Shown here: in pieces, positions 46,369-54,237 of the stretch
Layout: every line of letters starts with the position of its first letter
Position numbering within the stretch: position 1 is the first letter of the stretch
DNA from: Streptomyces sp. CA-210063
GTDB taxonomy: Bacteria > Actinomycetota > Actinomycetes > Streptomycetales > Streptomycetaceae
Direction: 5' to 3'
DNA: 64,000 nucleotides
Assembly (NCBI RefSeq): GCF_024612015.1
Contig: NZ_CP102512.1
Coordinates: 10,795,971-10,859,970, forward strand
Program-made: the position numbers and the translations under genes
The notes under the pieces: generated by a model
What the model was told of the DNA's origin: nothing
The model's database searches: none
Seen by the model: the letters and a program-made list of their open reading frames with translations, nothing else

Positions 46369-47103
46369 GTGGAGACGTTCTGGATCACTGCGGCTGCCGT
46401 CCTGTGGGGTGTCGGCACGGGCCTGCTCATACCGCGCGCCGCGTACCGGCTTTCCGTACCGCCCGGTGAGCCGTGGCGGGCGGTGTGTCCTGCTGGACAC
46501 CCCGTCGCCGGTGCCGGGAACGGTTGGCTGGGGCGAGCCCGCTGCGCCGACGGCGACTCGTACGGCCCCAGCATGCCCGTCCTCGCCACCGTTTCAGCTG
46601 CGGCCTGCGCCGTCCTGGCGGCCGCCACGGGTGTGCGCCCCGAGCTGGTGGTCTGGCTGCTGCTCGCCCCGGCCGGGGTGCTGCTCGCCATCGTCGACGC
46701 CAGGGCGCACCGGCTGCCCGACGTGCTTACGCTGCCGCTTGCCGTGGCCGTGCTCGTTCTGCTCGGCGTTGTCGCGTTGCTGCCCGGGGCCGACGGCAGT
46801 TGGAAGACCGCGCTGCTCGGCTCGGTCGCGCTGGGCGCGGGCTTCTTCGCGATGTTCCTGATCGCACCCCGGGGCTTGGGGTTCGGCGATGTGAAGCTCG
46901 CCCTCGCCCTCGGCGCTGTTCTGGGCTGGCGCGGCTGGGGAATCTTGCTGGCCGGCACCTTCGCCGGATACCTGCTGTTCTCCCTGTACGGGATCGGCCT
47001 CATCCTCACTCGCCGCTCGAGCCGTACCAAGGCGATCCCGGTCGGGCCGTTCGTTCTCGCCGGGACGCTTGTGGGCACGCTTCTTGGCTCGTGCGCCCAG
47101 TGA
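46369..47103 (+). CDS. A24-type prepilin peptidase
   Basis: 244 residues from GTG 46369. Seven or so hydrophobic helices. The two catalytic Asp are in LLAIVDARAHRLPDVLTL and RGLGFGDVKLALALGAVLG (GxGD motif), both conserved. The N-terminal C-x-x-C domain seen in larger PilD proteins is reduced (AVCPAGH, ARCADGD). Family role: cleaves and may methylate type IV prepilin or Flp-pilin leaders in the membrane. No pilin or tad genes are in the window, so it is an orphan here. Confidence 0.9.
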   Translation: METFWITAAAVLWGVGTGLLIPRAAYRLSVPPGEPWRAVCPAGHPVAGAGNGWLGRARCADGDSYGPSMPVLATVSAAACAVLAAATGVRPELVVWLLLAPAGVLLAIVDARAHRLPDVLTLPLAVAVLVLLGVVALLPGADGSWKTALLGSVALGAGFFAMFLIAPRGLGFGDVKLALALGAVLGWRGWGILLAGTFAGYLLFSLYGIGLILTRRSSRTKAIPVGPFVLAGTLVGTLLGSCAQ

Positions 47104-47221
47104 CCTTGGGCCGGTCTGCCCCCGGCTACGCGGCGGCGAACTGAAGGAGTCCGGGAACGCCCTGTAAAGCGTGGTGCAGAAGGCCGTGATCAGGGCATTT
47201 CCCTTGTGCGACTGGGGTGTT

Positions 47222-47650
47222 GAGGGCTGATCCGTTGTGGGTGGAGACGTTCACGGTGCTGCGCATGAAGCAGTTCGAGCGGTTGCTGAAGATGGTGCGG
47301 GAGCGGGGTGGCGACGGGCCGCGGATCGGGTGATCGTGGTGTCTGCCGCTTGCCGACCGGGTGCTGGTGGTGGCTGTCTACTACCGGACGAACCTGACCA
47401 TGCGGCAGCTTGCGCCGCTGTTCGGGCTCTCGCCTGCCACGGTGTGCTGGGTCATCCAGCGGCTCCGACCTCTCCTCGCGCTTGAGCCGGCCTCCCGTCC
47501 GGTCGATGCCGCGGACCGGCTGTGGATCGTGGACGGCACACTTGTCCCGGTCCACGACCGCAAGGTCGGTGCTTCGAGCCACAGCTCTTTCTCCGCACAA
47601 CCCAGCGGCGGGCACAGAAGACTGACGGCTATCCGAGCACGGTCGGGCGT
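47222..47650 (+). pseudogene. IS5-family (DDE_Tnp_4) transposase remnant
   Basis: The first frame gives VETFTVLRMKQFERLLKMV. After a frameshift near 47325 the second reads LADRVLVVAVYYRTNLTMRQ, LFGLSPATVCWVIQRLRPLL and the first DDE Asp in RLWIVDGTLVPVHDRKVG. The catalytic rest is missing. Confidence 0.75.
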
Positions 47651-47703
47651 GCCCGACTGACCTTTCTTCCGTCAAGCCGACTCGACACGGCAGGATCGCC
47701 GCC

Positions 47704-48276
47704 ATGAGAATTCTTGTACTCGGCGGGACCTGGTTCCTGGGGCGGGCGGTCGCGCAGACCGCGTTCGATCGCGGCTGGGAAGTGACGGTGTTCAATCGCG
47801 GCCGTTCCGGCTCCGCACCAGAAGGAGCCCGGACGGTCCGCGGCGACCGCACAGACGCCGCAGACCTCGCGCGCCTGGCCGGTGAAGGCCCGTGGGATGC
47901 CGTCGTGGACACGTCCGCCTCCGAGATGGCGCCGCGCGATGTCCTCGCCGGCGCCCGCGCGCTGGAGCCGGTATCCGGCCGGTACGTGTACGTCTCCACC
48001 GTGAACGCCTACCGTGGATGGCCGAACGATCCGCTGACGGAGGACTCTGAAGTCCTGGACGGCCCGCCGGATGCCGACGCCGACTACGGGCGGCTCCCGG
48101 ACGACTGGGACGGCCCGGACTGGTACTACGGCAGGCAGAAGGCGGGCGCGGAGAGGGCGACCACCGCAGCGTTCGGTGAAGACCGGGCGGTGATACTGCG
48201 CCCAGGCGTCATCCTCGGGCCCGGCGAGTACGTCGGCCGGCTCCCGTGGTGGCTCCACCGCGCCACCCGCGGCTGA
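47704..48276 (+). pseudogene. NAD-dependent epimerase/dehydratase, 3' half lost at the transposon junction
   Basis: The first 190 residues are normal. The cofactor loop is RILVLGGTWFLGRAVAQTA, with VVDTSASEM, YVYVSTVNAYRGW and the Tyr-x3-Lys-type WYYGRQKAGAE. Family members have ~330-350 residues. Homology stops at GRLPWWLHRATRG, immediately followed by TGA and a GT-rich non-coding stretch. The missing 3' half does not reappear before the telomere. The simplest reading is that a telomeric element inserted here and replaced the rest of the chromosome arm. Confidence 0.82.
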
Positions 48277-48503
48277 CGCTCGAGGGAGGGCTTGTTGGTG
48301 TACAGGGTGGCGGCTGGCCTGGTGTGTTGCTGGTTTGTTGAGAGGCCGGGTGACCGGTTCCAGCGGGGTGGCCGGGGTGTGTGAGCTGGGGTTGTGTGTT
48401 GTGTGCTGAGTCTGGCTTGGTTCGTCGTTGGTAGCTCTGGCGTGAAAAGGATCGGCCGGTGTTTGTGCTGGTCAGGGCTGTTTGTGCTGGCGGGGTGGTG
48501 GGG
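48277..48503. repeat. GT-rich transposon-end region with TGTTTGTGCTGG repeats
   Basis: 227 bp non-coding between the epimerase break and the tnsC stop. TGTTTGTGCTGG occurs at 48460-48471 and again at 48479-48490 (19-bp period). Degenerate relatives appear through the stretch (for example GTGTTGCTGG near 48322). Arrays of short repeats here are expected for TnsB binding sites at a Tn7-like end. The exact terminal bases are not determinable. Confidence 0.5.
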
Positions 48504-49562
48504 TTAGCGGCCTCGTGTGCGGGGGCGGTGGTGGGTTTCGGCGAGGTGGTCGAGGCGGATGGCCTCGAGTGATTGCTTGGTGATGCGTTCGGTGCCGTCA
48601 CTGATGGCGGTGATGGCGGCTTGGCGGATGAGTCGTGTGAGGGATCCGATGCGGCCGGCGGTGCGCTGGTGGAGGTAGGGGGCGTGGCGGGGGAGGGCGC
48701 CGTTTTTGTGGTGGGTGAGGTCGAGGTTGTTCTCGATGTCGGTGATGACGTCGCGGAAGGGTTCACGTGATCCGTGGCGGGCGGGGAGGGGGCCGCAGGT
48801 GATGAGGGTGGCGCGTCCGGCGAGCTGGGCGCCGCGGGTGCCGGAGAAGAGAGGTGTGTCGGTGACGTCGATGCCGGCGTAGACGAACGTGGCCCGCAGG
48901 CGTTCGGTGAGATCTTTCAAGAGGTCGGCGGCCTGCGCGCCGGTGGTGGTGCGGGGGTTGAGGCGGTGGATTTCGTCGATGAGGACGAGTTGGACACCCG
49001 CCTGGGTGTAGGTGTGGCAGACGGCGTCGGTGATCTGGGTCTGGGTCATGCGGGTGGTGGTGGGGATGCCGAGGTAGCGGGCGAATTCGGTGATGAGGGT
49101 TTTCGCGGTGGCGCCGGGCGGGACGAGGACGTACGCGACGGGTACCGCGGCGTGGGTTGACCCGGGTGGTGCGGGGTTTTTGCGGGTGTGGGCGAGGTGG
49201 CAGGCGCGGCCGACGTGGAGGAGGGCGGTGGTTTTCCCGGCTGCGGCGGGTCCGGTGACGATCAGTGAGGGTCGTGCGGTGGCCTGTTGGTGGCGGCCGA
49301 GGATCATCAGGGTGCGGACCTGGGTGGCGAGGGTGCTGATCGCGGGGGTGCGGATGGTGACGAAGCTGGAGTGGTAGGCGAGGCGCTCTTCGGTACTGCG
49401 GGGCGGGGCGCCGGGCTGGGGCGGGGTGACGGGGGCGGCGGTGGCGAAGCGGTGCCAGCCCTGCCAGGTGGTCAGGGGCCACGACGGCTCGGCGGCACCG
49501 CCGTCCGCGCCGCCGGCGGTGGCTGCTGTGCTGCTTGGGCTCTGTGGGCATGGGCTTACCAC
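48504..49562 (-). CDS. tnsC: TnsC/TniB-like AAA+ transposition regulator
   Basis: 352 residues from GTG 49562, which overlaps the tnsB stop. Walker A is TGPAAAGKTTALL (~residues 104-111), Walker B VQLVLIDEIHRLN, followed by a typical sensor stretch (RATFVYAGIDV). The C-terminal part QRTAGRIGSLTRLIRQAAI resembles the arginine-rich end of TniB/TnsC. TnsC couples target selection by TniQ to the transposase and polymerises on target DNA in an ATP-dependent way. Intact here, unlike the neighbouring tnsB. It is the last gene of the minus-strand transposition operon, nearest the transposon end. Confidence 0.9.
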   Translation of the reverse strand: MVSPCPQSPSSTAATAGGADGGAAEPSWPLTTWQGWHRFATAAPVTPPQPGAPPRSTEERLAYHSSFVTIRTPAISTLATQVRTLMILGRHQQATARPSLIVTGPAAAGKTTALLHVGRACHLAHTRKNPAPPGSTHAAVPVAYVLVPPGATAKTLITEFARYLGIPTTTRMTQTQITDAVCHTYTQAGVQLVLIDEIHRLNPRTTTGAQAADLLKDLTERLRATFVYAGIDVTDTPLFSGTRGAQLAGRATLITCGPLPARHGSREPFRDVITDIENNLDLTHHKNGALPRHAPYLHQRTAGRIGSLTRLIRQAAITAISDGTERITKQSLEAIRLDHLAETHHRPRTRGR

Positions 49563-51649
49563 TTGTCGGCTTCCTCGTATGCGTCGTAGAGCCCGAATCC
49601 GGTGGCCGCGGCGGGGTGGGTGTCGTCGTGGGGGAGGTCGTCGATGCTGTCGTCCTCGTCCCACTGCGCTGGGTCGTCGGCGCTCTGGCCCGTGTCGTGT
49701 TCTGGGCGGCGGGCTGCGGGGAGGGGGAGGGCGGCGGTGCGGGCTACGAGTGCCTGTTCTGCTTTGGTGGCGTGGCCGCTGTGGACGCGTCGCATGAGCT
49801 GGTCGAGAGCGTCGGCGAGGTCGGCTTCGTACTGCTCGGCGTCGTGGTGGTTGCCGTGCAGGGTGAGGGTTCTGATGTGCTGCCAGGTGCGGTCGTTGAA
49901 CGGCTGGTGGACGTGGTCGCGGTGGATCCAGCCGATCTCGGTGAGCTGGCCGTCGGGCAGGCGGATCCAGATCTGGCGGACGTTGGGGGTTGTAGTGGAT
50001 CTCCCATTTCCCGCCTCGGCCGGTGTGGGGGGAGGGCTGGCCGCGGTAGGGGGCGAGGAGGTCCGCGTCGTAGGTGCGGTGGTGGATGCGGATGCCGGAG
50101 GCGGTGATGGCCTGCCAGCGCACGGGCAGCAGTTCGAGGTAGTCGTGGCCGGTCAACGGGACGGGGACGTATCCGGCGACGGCGACGAGCGCGGCCCACA
50201 TCTGGTTCGGAGTGAGGGCCTTGCGGGGCATCATCGGGTGGCGCAGGCCTTCGTGGGGGCGGTGGTGGTAGTGCACCAGCCACTCATCAAGCAGGTCCTG
50301 CAGCTGGGCGACGCTGTAGCAGGCGTCTTGTTCGGCGTCGGGGCCGCGGCGGGTGACGTCGGATCCGGTGTAGCCGGGCAGGTGCTGGCAGAACAGATGG
50401 TTGATGGTGCCGAAGGCGCGCTCGACGATGCCTTTGGCGGTGGGAGCGAAGGGCGGGGCGGGCTGGACGCTGATGCCGAGGGTTTCGCAGGCGGCGGTGA
50501 ACGCCCGGGAGACGAAAACTTTGCCCCGGTCGACGACGATCGTCTCGGGCAGGACGACCGGCCTAGCCGCCGCCCCCGCCAGGCGCTCATCGAGCGTGGT
50601 CAGCCGTTGGTAGGGGAGTGCGGGGGCGTGGTCCATGCGCAGGATGTTGGGCCAGGTGGGGCGGGCGGGGTGCGGGACGGCCATCTCCGCCAGCAGCAGG
50701 GCCGCGTCGACGGCCTTGGTCGCACTCGGGCGCAGCACGGCGGCGAGGATGGCGCGGGTGGCGACGTCGATGGCGATGGTGAGTTCGGGGCGGGCGAGGG
50801 TGCCGTCGTCGAAGAGGGCGAGGACGTCCAGGCGGGTGGTGTCGACCTGGACCTGCTCGCCGGGCCGCAAGGCCGTGGTGGGGGTGAAGGCCCGCCCGTC
50901 GAAGCTCGCGGGCGTCTGCCGCACGGGCCCTGCGGGTAGTTCGCCGGGGCGGGCGAGGGTGGTGACGAGCCGGTACAGGGTGGCCTGGGACGGCGCGGGC
51001 ACCGTACCGGGCCCGTGCCGGTCCTGAAGGATCTGGTTGATCAGCGGGAACAGGCCGTTGATGGTGCCCTTGGAGCGGCCGCGCCGGCGGCGCAGCGCCT
51101 CGCGGACGGCGGCGACGACCCGTTCGTCGGCCCGCCCCGTGGGACTGGGGGCGCGCGTGCTGCGGTGGTCGAGAAGCCCCCACAGACCTTGTTTGCGGTA
51201 GGCGAGCCGCATGCGCTGCACCGTGGTGCGTGAGACGCGGCGAAGCCGAGCGCGGTCAGTTCCTCGGCTTTGGCCTGCTCGCGCTGGGCCAGCGTGTACT
51301 GTTCGGGGTCGTACTGCGGCCGCACCGCGCCGTCGCTGCCGGGTCCGCCGGCAAGGCCGCATTCAACCTCTCTCACGTGCCGCTGCCAGGCCAGTGCCTT
51401 CTCGCGCGCCGCGGCGGGGGCGGTCTCGAACAGCCCCCACTGCGGGGCCGCCTGGGGCACATCAGCCCCGATGACGGTGAAGCCGGGGTCGGCGAACAGG
51501 TGCCCGGCGAGCACGGCCTGGCCGCCGCCGTCCGGGCCGACGAGGTGGATGTCCTGCCCGGACAGGGCGACCACCTGCCACTTCACGCCGCGGAAGCGGA
51601 CGTGAGCTCCGACCTTCACGGCCGGCCGGGCATTGCGCCGCGCGCTCAC
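49556..51649 (-). pseudogene. tnsB: TnsB/TniA-like (Mu-type, rve) transposase with two frameshifts
   Basis: Start GTG 51649 overlaps the tnsA stop (GTGA). Residues to EQAKAEELTALGFA are in one frame. After a base loss near 51238 the frame becomes RVSRTTVQRMRLAYRKQG (HTH). It runs through the catalytic core: EQVQVDTTRLDVLALF (Asp), ETIVVDRGKVFVS (Asp) and GIVERAFGTIN (Glu), a D-35-E spacing. After KWEIHYNP an extra C in a C5 run at ~49988 shifts again to VRQIWIRLPDGQLTEIG, ending EEADKW. All three catalytic residues survive, but no single frame spans them with the ends. Corrected, it is a ~700-residue TnsB. Confidence 0.85.
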
Positions 51650-52455
51650 CCGGCACCTTCCGTCTTGCCGGGGCCGCTCCAGCCCTGCGGGCCGATCAGG
51701 ACGCGTTCGTGCAGTGGCGTTTCCAGGTCTGCTGTCAGCTGTCTGTGCCACAGGGCGTGGAAGACGGCGGGGAGGACTGCGATCGGGTCGCCGGTGGCTT
51801 CGGCGCCTTCGATCAGCGGCCGCGGCCGCGCGAACGCCTCAAGGACGGCCGCTGTCAGGCCGGTCGGGCCGGCGTTGCGGGGGTGGCGGTAGCCGGCCAG
51901 CCATTTCAGGTTGGCGGCCAGGATGTCGTCGAGCGGTGGGAGGCGGCGGTAGGTCCAGCCGATGTGTGCGCACGCTTCCGCGACGGCCCTTGCGGCGTTG
52001 AGGGCACGTTCGCCGCCGGTGTCGGGGTGGCTGGGGCAGTCGGCGAGCAGGGCGGTGCCGTCGGTGTAGCGGGCGAAGAGCTGCGGCACCCAGGAACGCA
52101 CCTGCCCGCGGGGGTTGCGCCACAGCAGCCGTGCCGGCCGCCCCGCCAGGGCGGTCACGCGCGGATCGCGGTCGAGGACGATCAGCTGGGTGCGCATCGC
52201 GTTCGATCCCGCAGAAACGTGCCGTCCGGTCGTGGACGACCACCACAGGCCCGGTCCCCACCGCCGCCCCGGGATCACCGGGAATGCGGACACCGGCGCC
52301 AGGTCCTCGAACGCCACCGCGAGGGCGGCGTCCGCCCACCGCTGCTGGACCACCTGCCCGACGGGGTCGAGAAAGACCACCTCGAACCCGGTAGGGCGAC
52401 CGGCCGCCACCCGCCCTGCCCGGCTTCCTGGCCTGGCCGTATCTGCGTTGATCAC
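51646..52455 (-). CDS. tnsA: TnsA-like transposase endonuclease subunit, catalytic residues apparently lost
   Basis: 269 residues from GTG 52455. The TnsA-like core is WWSSTTGRHVSAGSNAMRTQ, LIVLDRDPRVTALAGRPARL and RSWVPQLFARYTDGTALLAD. In active relatives the first region has a Glu (family pattern YESWLE) and the PQLF position is PDYF with a catalytic Asp. Here these read GSNAM and PQLF, so the Glu and Asp are replaced. TnsA normally cuts the non-transferred 5' ends. A dead TnsA would give copy-in type joining or merely a structural role. The assignment rests on position in the operon plus the residual pattern. Confidence 0.72.
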   Translation of the reverse strand: MINADTARPGSRAGRVAAGRPTGFEVVFLDPVGQVVQQRWADAALAVAFEDLAPVSAFPVIPGRRWGPGLWWSSTTGRHVSAGSNAMRTQLIVLDRDPRVTALAGRPARLLWRNPRGQVRSWVPQLFARYTDGTALLADCPSHPDTGGERALNAARAVAEACAHIGWTYRRLPPLDDILAANLKWLAGYRHPRNAGPTGLTAAVLEAFARPRPLIEGAEATGDPIAVLPAVFHALWHRQLTADLETPLHERVLIGPQGWSGPGKTEGAG

Positions 52456-52585
52456 CTGCTTCAGCCAAGCCGTGTCCGCGTGCAGGCAGGGTGGTTTTGG
52501 GGATTCCTGCCGCGAACGGGTACCGCGTGCGCTAACGGTTGACGAGCCCCCTCTGGCGGCTGTTCCGCGCTTGCCGGGCGGTCCT

Positions 52586-53980
52586 TCAGCCGCTGTCTTC
52601 CTGGCCGGCCGTCAGTATGTCCATCAAGGCGTCGGGAGACATGTCCGCCCACTGGGCGACCTCGTCCAGGGGCATCCCGGCGTTCGCCGCGGCCAGGGCG
52701 GTCCGCTTCCACGCGTTCTCGATCAGGTCGGCGCTGTGGCGGAGGCTGCGCAGGAGCTGCCGGGCAACATCGGCGGTAGGCCCGGTCTGCGCTCCGCGCA
52801 GTTGGAGCAGCTGTTCCTCGGCGCTCTCGATCGCCCGGGTGATCAGCGCCCGCTGTTCGGCGGGCACCGCCGCGCGCCACATCCTGCCCGACCCGGGCGC
52901 CTTCTTCTCCTTGCCCAATACCCGCAGTTGCCCGGCCATGGTCGCGCACTGGTGCTCCTGGCGCAGCCACCATGGATCGTTGTCGTATCCGGGTGGCCCG
53001 CCAGCGCCGCGGCGAAGGCGGATGACGCTACCCATCCAGGAGGTCAGCGGGCCGCCGTAGTCGGTCGCGGCCAGCGGCCCCAGCCACGGTCGGCCGACCC
53101 GCTCACCGAGTCGGCGGCAGAACATTCCATCGGCGGGCAGCGCCCGCGGCCGTCCGGCGCCGCTGTCCGCCCACGCCAGCTCGGCCATGGCCGGGTCCAG
53201 CAGCGCGTCGGCGACGGCCACCACCTCGGGGAAGACGACCGCGTCCCGCCCCACGATCCGCCACCGTTCCAGATCACCGCCGGCGTTACCGCCTGCGACC
53301 TGGTGCAGGCGCCGCGGCCAGATGGTCTCCCGCTCCCAGTTGAGGGCCTGTTCCCACCACCGGGCCACCACCGCGTGCGCCAGCGCGAACACCCGCTCTG
53401 GCTCCGCGCCGGTCCGTACCGCTCGCCGCGCCACCCCGGTCCACCGCCGCTGCGCCGCGGCCACTTCCGGCAGATGCCGCACGTCCAGATACTCCAGGGG
53501 CTGGTCGGCGTCCGCGTCCAGGAGCCACCGCCCGTGCCGGACACACACCCGGGACCACCGCGGCGCGTACCGCACCACCCGCACGGCCGTCCCCGTACGC
53601 CGGGCCGTGCACAGGCGGCAGCCGAATGCCACCGGCCCCGCGACCGCGCCGCCGATCCGCCACGCCGCCGCCGGCGCTCCGTCCTCCCCGGCGGGCAGCT
53701 TGGCGTCCTCCTGTTCCCAGGACGGCAGCGCCCGCACCAGCACGTCTTCCTTGACCCCGCACAGGCCTGCCAGGAGCTGCCGTCCGGCTGCGTTCAGCAG
53801 CGCCTCGGCATCGGCTCGCGCGCCCCCGCCGTCGTGTCCGGGCTGGTAGTTGCGCCAGTGCCAGCAGGACCGCAGCACCTTCGCTTCCATCCCGTAGCGG
53901 CTCGCGATGCGGCAGATCAGCGACGAGGTCGTCTCTCCCTGCAGGGGAGCGGTGCGCAGCAGGCCGGGGGGAGGGGTCAC
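52586..53980 (-). CDS. tniQ: TniQ family protein (target-selection component)
   Basis: 464 residues from GTG 53980; the frame is open to 54166 but the extra part is low in conservation. TniQ features: an N-terminal LLRTAPLQGETTSSLICRIA segment, a Cys/His zinc cluster FGCRLCTARRTGTAVRVVRY, then SRVCVRHGRWLLD, and a helical C-terminal region with an HTH-like end (MPLDEVAQWADMSPDALMDI). TniQ/TnsD proteins bind the attachment site and recruit TnsC. It is separated by 130 bp from tnsA. The second TniQ upstream has the same N-terminal layout (VLRVVPMSGETTWSFLHRV). Confidence 0.85.
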   Translation of the reverse strand: MTPPPGLLRTAPLQGETTSSLICRIASRYGMEAKVLRSCWHWRNYQPGHDGGGARADAEALLNAAGRQLLAGLCGVKEDVLVRALPSWEQEDAKLPAGEDGAPAAAWRIGGAVAGPVAFGCRLCTARRTGTAVRVVRYAPRWSRVCVRHGRWLLDADADQPLEYLDVRHLPEVAAAQRRWTGVARRAVRTGAEPERVFALAHAVVARWWEQALNWERETIWPRRLHQVAGGNAGGDLERWRIVGRDAVVFPEVVAVADALLDPAMAELAWADSGAGRPRALPADGMFCRRLGERVGRPWLGPLAATDYGGPLTSWMGSVIRLRRGAGGPPGYDNDPWWLRQEHQCATMAGQLRVLGKEKKAPGSGRMWRAAVPAEQRALITRAIESAEEQLLQLRGAQTGPTADVARQLLRSLRHSADLIENAWKRTALAAANAGMPLDEVAQWADMSPDALMDILTAGQEDSG

Positions 53981-54237
53981 TCCACCACGGTCTCGTGTTC
54001 GCCGTCCCGGGCGGGCACTTTCACAACGGATGCCCAACGGATCAGGCACACCGGATTGGCGCGGGAGGCTGTGGAGAGCTGACCCGCTCGATGAAGCGGC
54101 TTCGCCCTCTGACAGCGCGTCCACGGAGCTCCTCAGCCACCTGGGCATGGCGCATCCGCCGACCACGGCCCGGCCCGCCGCATTCCCGCCCTCCCCCAGA
54201 CAGCCAGCCCCCTAAAAGCCGCGCCCCCTGCTGCCCG

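Noticed and set aside
48504..51362. A single 952-residue TnsB-TnsC fusion protein
   Set aside because: The continuous frame arises only because of the frameshift at ~49988; the genuine TnsB C terminus is in another frame and ends at 49556, with TnsC starting at the overlapping GTG 49562.
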